64,000 bases of DNA from Gemmatimonadota bacterium (lineage in GTDB: Bacteria; Gemmatimonadota; Gemmatimonadetes; Gemmatimonadales; Gemmatimonadaceae), in the NCBI GenBank assembly GCA_020161135.1, contig JAIUOB010000005.1:434001-498000 (forward strand). Direction: 5' to 3'. Of the stretch, positions 33,379 to 41,951 are shown in pieces. The position numbers and the translations under genes were made by a program. The notes beneath the pieces were generated by a model. That model was not told the DNA's origin, searched no databases, and was given only the letters and a program-made list of their open reading frames with translations. The first letter of the stretch is position 1. Each line of letters opens with the position of its first letter.

Positions 33379-33404
33379 GGGTCACTCGGGATCGGAAACG
33401 AAAC

Positions 33405-33466
33405 ACGCCCCACCGGCACACGAGGCAGGTGGGGCGTGGATCCGCAGGAGCGACGTTTGTCGCTGC
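33405..33466 (-). promoter_or_regulatory. Structured leader (two hairpins) upstream of the MATE gene
   Basis: On the transcribed strand a perfect 10-bp stem ACGCCCCACC / GGTGGGGCGT (33437-33428 with 33414-33405, 13-base loop) is followed by GTTTCGTTTCC and the start codon 27 bases later. Upstream, AGCGAC / GTCGCT with an AAAC loop forms a second hairpin near 33451-33466. An attenuator or riboswitch is possible; I do not recognise a known class. Confidence 0.4.
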
Positions 33467-33657
33467 TACTCCGGTACGCCTGCCTCGATACGGTTCCGCG
33501 AGCGGACGCGGACCGCATACTGACCGAGGGAGACAGGCAGAATCATCGAAGCACCGGAGCGAGGGGCCGCGCGACGCGGCATCATGGGACCAACACGTGC
33601 CCTGCGAACGATCACGACGACGCGATCACCGGCACGCGACTACGCACCCAACCTGTA

Positions 33658-34785
33658 TCAGGGATCGGCGCGGCGCAAGCGCACCGACCCGCTGCCTGTC
33701 TCTACCCGCAGACTGTTCCGTCCGTCACCGACCGTCCCACGCAGCGAGCGGCGCTCCATGCGCGTCGTGCGCACCGGGAAGTCGCTGGTGATGCTGCCGC
33801 TGCCAGTCTCGATCTCGAGCGTGGCGTCGAACGACGCGGGGAGGCCGAGTGTCACGGAGCCCGATCCCGACTCCGCGGAGAAACGGCGCGGCGTGGTACG
33901 CAGGCCGAGCGTGATGGCGCCGCTGCCGGTGTCGATGCTCACATCGTCGAGGGACGCGTCGTCGAGCCGCAGGCTTCCGGAGCCGATGTCGAGGCTGAAA
34001 CGCCGGCACGACACCCCGCGTCCGCTCACGCCCCCCGAGCCACTGTCGAGGTTGCAGTCGTCGGCGCGCACATCGTCGAGCTGGATGCTGCCGCTGCCGA
34101 CGTCGACGTCCAGCGTCGATACGCGCACGTCCCGCACGCTGACCCCGCCGGAGCCGGTGTCGAGGTTCAGCACGCCCCGCATGCGCTCGGCCGAGACGCG
34201 CGCCGACGCCGCGTCGAGCGTCACCGTGCCATCGACGTCCACCGCCGAGAGCTCGCCCACGAGCAGGTAGGCGTCGACGGCCTGGCCGTCCGGGACCCGC
34301 ACGACGATGTCGGCCCACGCTTCCACACCACGGCCGTCGGACGACACGCGCACGCGCCGCCCGCGACCGAAGTCGCCGTTCCAGTTGCCCCACGTGCCAT
34401 CGTCGCGAACGCGCGACTCGGTGTTGCCGCGAAACGGACGGCCATCGCGCGACGAGGCGCGGCCCCGATACACGATGTCATCGCTGGGATAGACGACGCG
34501 CAGCGTCTGCGTGCCCCGCATGGAGCCGGTCTCGATGCGCAGGCGGTCGCCGTCGGCGCCGCGACGGGTGACTTCGATCTCGACATCGCGTCCGCGGCCG
34601 CGCTCGATGCGCATCTCACCGGCAATGTTGTACACCGACACGCGCGAGCCACTCAACGTGCGGCGATCGGTCTGGCCCTCGGCGGGGCGGGCGGCGAGGC
34701 TGAGAGCGCACACGCTCGAGAGCGCCAGCAGGGCCGGCCGCAGGGTCGGGCGCGGCACGGAACGCGCGAAGGACAAGGGAGACAT
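33658..34785 (-). CDS. DUF4097-type beta-strand repeat protein
   Basis: A 375-residue exported protein. ATG at 34785 starts a signal region (RPALLALSSVCALSLAARPA). The mature protein is built of short beta repeats with a recurring GSG turn: LDTGSGGVSVRDV, VDVGSGSIQLDDV, LDSGSGGVSGRGV, LDIGSGSLRLDDA, IDTGSGAITLGL, IETGSGSITSDF, VETGSGSVRLRRA. This is the DUF4097 (adhesin-like) right-handed beta-helix pattern. The family often sits with anti-sigma or stress-response genes, but none is adjacent. Function is unknown. It is divergent from the M28 peptidase, sharing a 141-base region. Confidence 0.85.
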   Translation of the reverse strand: MSPLSFARSVPRPTLRPALLALSSVCALSLAARPAEGQTDRRTLSGSRVSVYNIAGEMRIERGRGRDVEIEVTRRGADGDRLRIETGSMRGTQTLRVVYPSDDIVYRGRASSRDGRPFRGNTESRVRDDGTWGNWNGDFGRGRRVRVSSDGRGVEAWADIVVRVPDGQAVDAYLLVGELSAVDVDGTVTLDAASARVSAERMRGVLNLDTGSGGVSVRDVRVSTLDVDVGSGSIQLDDVRADDCNLDSGSGGVSGRGVSCRRFSLDIGSGSLRLDDASLDDVSIDTGSGAITLGLRTTPRRFSAESGSGSVTLGLPASFDATLEIETGSGSITSDFPVRTTRMERRSLRGTVGDGRNSLRVETGSGSVRLRRADP

Positions 34786-34926
34786 GGGGGCAGGGCTGAG
34801 GGCGGTCCTGACAAGTCGGTCGCGCCGGCGCACCTTGCAGGGGCACCAGCTCGCCAACGCTTCGACGGTCGGGCACGTCTCCACGGTTTGAATGGCTCGA
34901 TCCCGTTTCCCGCAGCCCCTCCCCCC

Positions 34927-36216
34927 ATGCGCCCCTCCAGCATCCTCCGTCGTCGTGCCCTGCTCGCGGTCGGTGCGGCCGCTGCGCTCGCACCGGCCGC
35001 ACCGTTCGCCACGCCGCTCGCGGCGCAGGGCCCGGTCATCCGCAACGCGCCCGTCGTGATCGATTCCACCGACCCGGTGGCGGTCATGGTCTCCCGCCTC
35101 GACCTGGAGCGCTACAAGGCCACCATCAAGGGGCTGACGCAGTTCGGCGATCGACGGCAGGGCACGAAGCGCAACCGCGACGCCGTCGACTGGATCGAAG
35201 CCCAGCTCAAGAGCTACGGCTGCACGAACACCGAGCGCATCACCTACGAGTACAACCCGCCGCAGTTCGCGACGCCGCCGGCCAATCCGCCTGCCGGTGC
35301 CGCCGCGCCCGCGCGGCCGGCCACCCCGCGCCCCGCCGCCAACCCCACTGCGCAGGGCGGCGGGCGTCCGCGTGGTGTGCGCACGCGCACCGGCGTGAAC
35401 AGTGACTCGCTCGCGCAGCCCGACGCGCGCCTGCGTGCGCTCAACGCCGAACCCACCACGCCCGGGCAGCGGCAGGAGGTGTTCTGCACGAAAGTGGGGA
35501 CCACGCGTCCCGACGAGATGTACATCGTGGGCGGTCACATGGACGGCCACGGCTGGGGCGAAGCCGCCAACGACGACGCGTCGGGCACGGCCATCGTCAT
35601 GGAACTCGCGCGCATCTTCAGCGACCCGGCCGTGCAGACCGAGCGCTCGGTGCGCTTCATCCTCTGGAACAACGAGGAGACAGGACTCAACGGGGCGCGC
35701 GCCTACATCGCGCAGCGCGAGAAGCTGCAGGGCATCGAGAACCCCCGCGGCAGCGGCAAGTACCCGGAGCCCAAGTGGCTCGGCATGGTGCAGCACGACA
35801 TGATGCTCTTCGATCATGGCATGCCCAACCCCGACGGCACGATGCGCAAGGAGCAGCGCCCCGAGGCCGACGTGAACATCGAGTTCCAGATCGACTCGAA
35901 GATGTCGAAGCAATCGATGGAGCTCGCGTTCCTGTTCCATCGCGCCAACAGCAAGTATGCGACCGACTACCCCGCGCAGGTCGGCCCGCACATGACCAAC
36001 ACCGACAGTGGTCCGTTCCAGGATCTCATTCCCGCCATCAGCCTGCGCGAAAACGAGCGCGGCACGCAGGTCGGCAGCGGCTGGGATCCGCACTGGCACC
36101 AGCCCACCGACGTCTTCGCCACCTTCAGCGACGCCGACTTCCGCCTCGGGCTCAACGCCGCGCAAACCACGCTCGGCGCTATCGCGAAGCTCGTCGGCTC
36201 GACACTCAAGAAGTAG
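34927..36216 (+). CDS. M28 family zinc metallopeptidase
   Basis: A 429-residue exported aminopeptidase-like enzyme from ATG 34927 with a signal (LLAVGAAAALAPAAP). Zinc-binding and catalytic motifs are visible: His204 and Asp206 in GGHMDGHGWG, Asp217 in ANDDASGTA, Glu250/Glu251 in NNEETGLNGA, and a C-terminal His in DPHWHQPTD. A Pro/Ala-rich insert occupies residues ~114-155, between the N-terminal helix and the catalytic core, and is unlike typical M28 enzymes. It should cleave N-terminal residues of peptides in the periplasm or outside the cell, working alongside the S41, S9 and P1 peptidases of the window. Confidence 0.92.
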   Translation: MRPSSILRRRALLAVGAAAALAPAAPFATPLAAQGPVIRNAPVVIDSTDPVAVMVSRLDLERYKATIKGLTQFGDRRQGTKRNRDAVDWIEAQLKSYGCTNTERITYEYNPPQFATPPANPPAGAAAPARPATPRPAANPTAQGGGRPRGVRTRTGVNSDSLAQPDARLRALNAEPTTPGQRQEVFCTKVGTTRPDEMYIVGGHMDGHGWGEAANDDASGTAIVMELARIFSDPAVQTERSVRFILWNNEETGLNGARAYIAQREKLQGIENPRGSGKYPEPKWLGMVQHDMMLFDHGMPNPDGTMRKEQRPEADVNIEFQIDSKMSKQSMELAFLFHRANSKYATDYPAQVGPHMTNTDSGPFQDLIPAISLRENERGTQVGSGWDPHWHQPTDVFATFSDADFRLGLNAAQTTLGAIAKLVGSTLKK

Positions 36217-36236
36217 CGCGCAGCGTTCAGCGCGCT
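36215..36236. terminator. Hairpin between convergent genes
   Basis: AGCGCGC (36215-36221) pairs with GCGCGCT (36230-36236) around an 8-base loop, at the end of the M28 gene and 8 bases from the amidase stop. The terminator role is inferred from position. Confidence 0.35.
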
Positions 36237-36243
36237 CAGCGCG

Positions 36244-37755
36244 TCACAGCACGCCCGGCGGTGCGCGGTCGATCCACGGCCGCGCCCGCTCGAGCTGCCC
36301 CGCCACGCGGAAGAGCAGCGCCTCGTTGCCGAAGGCGGCGACGACCTGCGTGCCGATCGGCAAACCGGCGGCGTTCCAGTACAGCGGCACACTCATCGCA
36401 GGCTGGCCGGTCACGTTGAAGAGCGGCGTGAACGGCATGAAGCCGAACACCTTCGCGGCCGTCTCGTCGAGCAGGCCGATCGCACGCAGCACGCGCCCGA
36501 GGCCGGCGCGTCCCAGCAGGCGCAGTGCCGCGAGTTCGGCACCACTCGGCTGCAGCGCACCGATGGGAATCGGGGGCGTGGCCAAGGTCGGGGTGACGAG
36601 CAGGTCGTACCGCTCGTGAAAGGCGCCCATCGTGCGCCCCGCCAGCTGCAGCCGTCGCACGCTGCTCGCGTACTCCGCCGCGCTGAATGCCGAGCCGACG
36701 AGTCCCAGCGCCCAGGTCGCGACCTCGACATCGTCGGCACGCGGGGCGCGTCGCAGCTGCTCGCCCATCCACTCGATGTCCGCCCGCGCTTCGGCCGCGA
36801 CAACGGTGAGGAAGTCGCGCGACAGCGCGGCATCGATCGTGGGGGCCGCGACCTCGACGTCGTGCCCCAGCGTACGCAGCAGCGCCGCCGCATCCTCGAG
36901 CGCCGCGATGCAGTCGGAGTGTACGCTCCTGCCGAAGAACGGATGGGTCGTGACGGCGATGCGGAGGCGACCGGGCTCGGTCGTGACCTCCTCGAGGAAC
37001 GGCCGGGACGGCGGTGCGCAGCCCACCGGGGTGCCTGCATCCATCCCGGCGCCCACATCGAGCATCCGCGCGGAGTCGCGCACGCTGCGCGTGAGCACAT
37101 GCTCCTGCGCGAAGCCACGCCAGATGTCGCCGAGGTCGGGACCGGTGGGCATGCGGCCCCGGGTCGGCTTGAGCCCGAACAGGCCGTTGCAGGAGGCCGG
37201 AATGCGAATCGAGCCGCCGCCATCGCCGCCGTGGCCCAGGGGTACCATGCGCGCCGCGACCGCCGCGCCCGATCCTCCACTCGATCCGCCGGGTGTGCGG
37301 CCCACGTCCCATGGGTTGCGCGCAATACCGAGGGCCTGGCTCTCGGTGAACGGGGTGAGCCCGAACTCCGGCGTGTTGGACTTGCCGGTGAAGACCAGCC
37401 CGGCGCGACGATAGCGTGCGATGAGGGTGCTGTCGTGGTGCGGCACCACCTGCTGCAGCACGCGGGTCCCGTGACTCGTGGGCACGCCGGCGATGGTCGC
37501 CTGCAGGTCCTTGATGAGCATCGGGACACCCCGGAACGCCTGATCGCCGCCTGCGGTGTTCGCCGCCGCGTCGCGCGCCATCGTGCGGGCCAACTCCGGC
37601 AACACGCGCACCACGGCGTTGAGCGGGGCGTTGCGCGCCTCGATGCGCGCGAGCGCGGCGTCGGCGACTTCGGTGGTCGACACGTCGCCGCGGCGCACCA
37701 GGTCGGCGAGTGCCACGCCGTCCAGGTGATCGTACTCAGGGAAGGGGAGCGTCAT
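36244..37755 (-). CDS. Amidase signature family hydrolase
   Basis: A 503-residue enzyme starting at ATG 37755, without an export signal, so cytoplasmic. The Ser-cisSer-Lys triad is readable: Lys in GVPMLIKDLQ, the Gly/Ser-rich GGSSGGSGAAVAARMVPLGH region, and GGDGGGSIRIPASCNGLFGL with the nucleophilic Ser. The C-terminus (NVTGQPAMSVPLYWNAAGLP) is typical of the family. It hydrolyses a carboxamide; the range runs from acylamides to Glu-tRNA amidation, but the lack of gatB/gatC nearby argues against GatA. Converges with the M28 gene. Confidence 0.92.
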   Translation of the reverse strand: MTLPFPEYDHLDGVALADLVRRGDVSTTEVADAALARIEARNAPLNAVVRVLPELARTMARDAAANTAGGDQAFRGVPMLIKDLQATIAGVPTSHGTRVLQQVVPHHDSTLIARYRRAGLVFTGKSNTPEFGLTPFTESQALGIARNPWDVGRTPGGSSGGSGAAVAARMVPLGHGGDGGGSIRIPASCNGLFGLKPTRGRMPTGPDLGDIWRGFAQEHVLTRSVRDSARMLDVGAGMDAGTPVGCAPPSRPFLEEVTTEPGRLRIAVTTHPFFGRSVHSDCIAALEDAAALLRTLGHDVEVAAPTIDAALSRDFLTVVAAEARADIEWMGEQLRRAPRADDVEVATWALGLVGSAFSAAEYASSVRRLQLAGRTMGAFHERYDLLVTPTLATPPIPIGALQPSGAELAALRLLGRAGLGRVLRAIGLLDETAAKVFGFMPFTPLFNVTGQPAMSVPLYWNAAGLPIGTQVVAAFGNEALLFRVAGQLERARPWIDRAPPGVL

Positions 37756-37813
37756 GACGGGAATCTCCGCCCCGCCGGCACGCGGGGCCAGCCAACGCAG
37801 CCCGGGCAGTGGC

Positions 37814-38230
37814 TCAGGGGAGGAAGCGCGAGCGCATGTCGGCGGGGGGCAGGAGACAGGCGGCGGCGCGCCACCGCTGTCGGTGCCGGGCGACGCTCGC
37901 GTACGCCCGATCGCGCCACGCGCGCGGCACGAGACGGCCCACCCAGGCAGCGAAGCGCCACAGCCCTCCCATGTGGCGCAGCGCGGCCAGGACGGCCTCG
38001 CTTCGCAGCAGGACCCGCGAGTGCCTCACATCCACCCACACGACCGAGTCGGCCGCTCGTGCCGCGGCGTGCGGCGCGAGCAGCGCGTTCGCGGTACGGC
38101 CGCCCAGCGGTGCGAAGCGCAGCGCCGCACGCCGGGCGGGCGACTCGTGCGCCAGCACGAACTGCACGCTCGCGGCGCAGAGGCCGCACTCGCCGTCGTA
38201 CAGCAGCACCGGCGCGTCGGAATCGGCCAT
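37814..38230 (-). CDS. DCC-family thiol-disulfide oxidoreductase-like protein (DUF393)
   Basis: A 138-residue protein with the defining YDGECGLC motif (DxxCxxC) at residues ~12-19, followed by a thioredoxin-like fold (ALRFAPLGGRTANALL; DSVVWVDVRHSRVLLRSEAV) and a C-terminal basic region with YASVARHRQRW. The family is predicted to carry out dithiol redox reactions, but few members are characterised. It lies 58 bases upstream of the amidase on the same strand and is divergent from the glycosyl-hydrolase-like gene at 38293. Confidence 0.9.
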   Translation of the reverse strand: MADSDAPVLLYDGECGLCAASVQFVLAHESPARRAALRFAPLGGRTANALLAPHAAARAADSVVWVDVRHSRVLLRSEAVLAALRHMGGLWRFAAWVGRLVPRAWRDRAYASVARHRQRWRAAACLLPPADMRSRFLP

Positions 38231-38292
38231 ACGCTATCCTACCCGGACGGCCCGCGCCGGGCCACGCCCTTCACCCGGCACCACTCCCCGTC

Positions 38293-39951
38293 ATGTCGCA
38301 CGTTCCGAGCCGCGCGTCGCGCGTTATCCGTCTCCTGCTGGCTGCGCCGCTGCTGCTCGGCGCGCATCGCCTGTCCCTCGCGACCCTTGGAGCGCAGCCC
38401 GCAACGCCCGCGGTCGCCGCGTCCAGCCGCGCCGCCGACGCGCCGCCCGCCGTGCTCCGCGAGTTCCGGGGCGCCTGGGTCGCCAGCGTGGCCAACATCG
38501 ACTGGCCCTCCAAGCCGGGACTGTCCGCGTGGGAGCAACAGGCCGAACTCATCGCCCTGCTCGATCGTGCGCGGGCGTTGCGCCTCAATGCCATCCTGCT
38601 GCAGGTGCGGCCGGCCGCCGACGCGCTGTACGCGTCGAAGCTGGAGCCGTGGTCGGCGTATCTCACCGGCGTCGAGGGGCGCGCGCCGGAACCGTACTAC
38701 GATCCGCTCACCTTTGCCGTGCGCGAGGCGCATGCGCGCGGCCTCGAGCTGCACGCCTGGTTCAATCCGTACCGCGCGAAGCACCCCAGCGCGACGGGCA
38801 CCCACGCGCGCAACCACGTCAGCGTCGCCCGCCCCGGCTGGGTGCGCCGCTACGGCGGCTTCGAGTGGATGGATCCGGGCGAGCCGGCGGTCCTGTCGCA
38901 CACGCTCGACGTGATGCTCGATGTGGTGAAGCGGTACGACGTCGATGGCATCCACGTCGACGACTACTTCTATCCGTATCCCGAGACCAGGGACAGCGTC
39001 GAGGTGCCGTTCCCCGACAGCGTGTCGTATGCCCGCTACCGCGCGCGCGGGGGCACACTCGATCGCTCCGACTGGCGCCGCCACAACGTTGACGAGTTCG
39101 TGCGGCGCCTCTACGCGCGCACCAAGGCCGCCAAGCCGTGGGTCAAGGTCGGCATCAGCCCCTTCGGCATCTGGCGTCCCGGCTATCCGGAGAGCATCAA
39201 GGGCTTCGACTCCTTCGAGAAGCTCGCGGGTGACTCGCGGAAGTGGATCAACGAAGGGTGGGTGGACTACTTCACGCCGCAGCTCTACTGGCCCATCGCG
39301 CAGCAGGCGCAGAGCTATCCCGTGCTGCTCAACTGGTGGCTCTCCGAGAACACCAAGCGGCGGCACATGTGGCCCGGGCACAACTCGTCGCGCGCCGCGC
39401 AGGGCGGCACGTGGGGCCCCACCGAGCTCAACGACCAGGTGCGCGCCACCCGCGCCACCGTTGGCACGCACCCCTCGGGACTCGGCGCGACGGGCGACAT
39501 CTTCTTCAGCATGCGCTCGCTCATGCCCGTGGCGGGCGCCACGCGCTCGACGGTCTCGGTGGGCGTGGCCACGCAGCCGCCCACGCCGCAGGCCGCAGCC
39601 GCGATGGCCGATCGCCTGCGCGACGAACTGTACTCCGAGCCCGCGCTCGTGCCGGCCTCACCGTGGCTCGGGCGCACGGCACCGGCCGTGCCCGTGGCGC
39701 GGCTCGTGCGCGACAGCCTCACGCGCGAACAGGTCGTCGTGGTCACGCCGCCCGCGCGCACCCGCTGGCTCACGGTGCGCGTGCTGCGTGGCGGCGCGTG
39801 GACCGCACACGTGCTGCCAGCCGCCTTCACGCGGCTGGTGGTCGGCCCGCTCACGGGCCCACCGCTCGAGCGCGTGGTCGTCACCGCGGTCGATCGCAAC
39901 GGCAACGAGAGCGCCGCGCGCACGCTCGCCTCGCTCGCGCCGGATCGCTGA
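38293..39951 (+). CDS. Glycoside hydrolase-like protein (GHL10/DUF187 family)
   Basis: A 552-residue exported protein from ATG 38293. The signal peptide is followed from residue ~58 by the GHL10 barrel: FRGAWVASVANIDWPSKPGL, LNAILLQVRPAADALYASKL, LHAWFNPYRAKHPSA, YDVDGIHVDDYFYPYPETRD, KVGISPFGIWRPGYP and DYFTPQLYWPIAQQ. The conserved Asp pair in HVDDYFYPYP is the likely active site. Members such as YngK are thought to act on cell-wall or extracellular glycans. A C-terminal beta domain (residues ~455-552) could bind carbohydrate. It is 3 bases upstream of the ABC-F gene. Confidence 0.92.
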   Translation: MSHVPSRASRVIRLLLAAPLLLGAHRLSLATLGAQPATPAVAASSRAADAPPAVLREFRGAWVASVANIDWPSKPGLSAWEQQAELIALLDRARALRLNAILLQVRPAADALYASKLEPWSAYLTGVEGRAPEPYYDPLTFAVREAHARGLELHAWFNPYRAKHPSATGTHARNHVSVARPGWVRRYGGFEWMDPGEPAVLSHTLDVMLDVVKRYDVDGIHVDDYFYPYPETRDSVEVPFPDSVSYARYRARGGTLDRSDWRRHNVDEFVRRLYARTKAAKPWVKVGISPFGIWRPGYPESIKGFDSFEKLAGDSRKWINEGWVDYFTPQLYWPIAQQAQSYPVLLNWWLSENTKRRHMWPGHNSSRAAQGGTWGPTELNDQVRATRATVGTHPSGLGATGDIFFSMRSLMPVAGATRSTVSVGVATQPPTPQAAAAMADRLRDELYSEPALVPASPWLGRTAPAVPVARLVRDSLTREQVVVVTPPARTRWLTVRVLRGGAWTAHVLPAAFTRLVVGPLTGPPLERVVVTAVDRNGNESAARTLASLAPDR

Positions 39952-39954
39952 CGC

Positions 39955-41850
39955 ATGGCGCTGGTGTCGGTGCAGGAGGCGCACGTCGCCTTCGGCGGGC
40001 CGCCGGTCCTCGAAGCAGCGTCGTTCGCCATCGAGCGCGGCGAACGCGTCTGCGTGGTCGGGCGCAACGGCGCGGGCAAGAGCACGTTCCTGCAGCTCCT
40101 CGACGGCACGCTGCGCCCGGACGCCGGGTTGGTGGTGCGACAGGGCGGGGTGAGCGTCGCACGACTGGAGCAGGACGTGCCGCGCACGCTCACCGGCACC
40201 ATGTTCGACATCGCGGCTGACGGACTGGGCGAGCGTGGACGTCTGCTCGGCGCATTCCACGCGGCCACCGCGCGCGTCGCCACCGACCATGGGCCGGCGG
40301 CGCTCGCCGAGCTCGATCGCCTGCAGCGACATGTGGACGCCGCCGATGCCTGGCAGCTCCATCGGCGTGTCGAGACGGTGCTGCAGCACCTGGGGCTCGA
40401 CCCGGACGCGCGCATCGAGCAGGCCAGCGGCGGTCGCACACGACAGGCGCTGCTCGCACGGGCCCTCGTCTGCGCGCCCGACGTCCTCCTCCTCGACGAG
40501 CCGACCAACCACCTCGACGTCGATGCCATCGCCTGGATGGAGCAGTACCTCATCGACGAGGGCATCACGCTGGTGTTCGTCACGCACGATCGCGCGTTCC
40601 TGCGTCGCGTGGCCACGCGCATCGTCGAACTCGATCGCGGGCGCCTCGTCGACTTCGGTGCCGACTACGACGGATACCTCGAACGCAAGGACGCCATGCT
40701 CGACGCCGAGCAGAAGGCATGGGACGCGTTCGACCGCAAGCTGGCGCAGGAGGAGGTGTGGGTCGGCACGAGCATCACCGCCCGCCGCACCCGGAACGAA
40801 GGGCGGCTGCGGGCCCTCGTCGCGATGCGCGCCGAACGCGCCGAGCGGCGCACACGCCTCGGCACGACCCGTGCCGTCGTGCAGGAAGCCGAACGGTCGG
40901 GCCGCCTCGTCATCGAGACGCAGGGGCTGACCTTCGCGCACGACGCGCGCCCCATCGTGCGCGACCTCTCGGTCACCATCATGCGCGGCGACCGCGTTGG
41001 TCTCATCGGCCCGAACGGTGTGGGCAAGACCACGGTGCTCAAGCTCCTCCTCGGCGAGCTCACGCCGCAGGCGGGTACCGTACGCCACGGCACCAACCTC
41101 GAGGTCGCGTACTTCGACCAGCTGCGTGAGCAGCTCGACCCGGAGCGCAGCGTGTTCGATGCCGTGGGTGACGGCAGCGAGTACGTGCTGGTGGGCACCG
41201 AACGCCGTCACGTGCATGGCTACCTGCGCGACTTCCTGTTCACCCCCGACCGGGCGCGTACCCCCATCCGCGCACTGAGCGGCGGTGAGCGCAATCGCGT
41301 GCTGCTGGCGCGCCTCTTCACGCGGCGCTTCAACGTGTTGGTCCTCGACGAACCCACCAACGATCTCGACCTCGAGACGCTCGACGTGCTGGAGGGTTTG
41401 CTCACGGGCTTCGGCGGCACGCTGCTGCTGGTCTCGCACGACCGGGCCTTCCTCGACGCGGTCGTCACCAGCACGCTCGCCTTCGAAGGGCAGGGCATGG
41501 TGCACGAGTACGTGGGGGGCTACACCGATTGGCTGCGGCAACGACCGGTGCCGGCGGTCCCCACACCGGCTGCGCGCCCCGCCGCCGCCACCGCAACGTC
41601 GGCTCCGCCCCGTGAGCGCAAGCGCAAGCTGTCGTTCAAGGAGACGGCCGAACTCAACGCCCTTCCCGATCGCATCGCCGAGGCCGAGGCGGAGCAGGCC
41701 GATACCATGGCCCTGCTCAACGATCCGGCGGTCCTGCGTGACGGCGCCCGCACCACGGCACTCACCGCGCGCCTGACGGCGCTCGAGGGGGAGCTCGCGG
41801 CGTTGCTCGCGCGGTGGGAAGAACTGGAGACGATCGCGGCGGGCCACTAG
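39955..41850 (+). CDS. ABC-F family ATPase (Uup-like)
   Basis: A 631-residue soluble protein with two ATP-binding domains and no membrane segments. Domain 1 has Walker A at residues 36-44 (GRNGAGKST), an ASGGRTRQ signature and LLLDEPTNHLDVD. Domain 2 has GPNGVGKTT, LSGGERNRVLLA and VLDEPTNDLDLETLDVL. The linker contains an RRTRNEGRLRAL charged helix and the C-terminus a coiled coil (FKETAELNALPDRIAEAEAE), the Uup arrangement. ABC-F proteins act on ribosomes; Uup is also linked to DNA repair and ribosome assembly. Starts 3 bases after the preceding gene. Confidence 0.94.
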   Translation: MALVSVQEAHVAFGGPPVLEAASFAIERGERVCVVGRNGAGKSTFLQLLDGTLRPDAGLVVRQGGVSVARLEQDVPRTLTGTMFDIAADGLGERGRLLGAFHAATARVATDHGPAALAELDRLQRHVDAADAWQLHRRVETVLQHLGLDPDARIEQASGGRTRQALLARALVCAPDVLLLDEPTNHLDVDAIAWMEQYLIDEGITLVFVTHDRAFLRRVATRIVELDRGRLVDFGADYDGYLERKDAMLDAEQKAWDAFDRKLAQEEVWVGTSITARRTRNEGRLRALVAMRAERAERRTRLGTTRAVVQEAERSGRLVIETQGLTFAHDARPIVRDLSVTIMRGDRVGLIGPNGVGKTTVLKLLLGELTPQAGTVRHGTNLEVAYFDQLREQLDPERSVFDAVGDGSEYVLVGTERRHVHGYLRDFLFTPDRARTPIRALSGGERNRVLLARLFTRRFNVLVLDEPTNDLDLETLDVLEGLLTGFGGTLLLVSHDRAFLDAVVTSTLAFEGQGMVHEYVGGYTDWLRQRPVPAVPTPAARPAAATATSAPPRERKRKLSFKETAELNALPDRIAEAEAEQADTMALLNDPAVLRDGARTTALTARLTALEGELAALLARWEELETIAAGH

Positions 41851-41951
41851 CGGGTGGACACGGGGGGCCGCTCGCCCGCGGTAGGCAAAACGCCGGTCGA
41901 CGTGCCAACTTTGCGCGCCCCCTCCGTCTCAGGCCCCCGTTGGAGTACATC

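Noticed and set aside
33405..33437. Guanidine-II (mini-ykkC) riboswitch suggested by an ACGA loop near a MATE gene
   Set aside because: The ACGA is on the plus strand while the MATE gene is transcribed from the minus strand, and the required second ACGR hairpin is missing.
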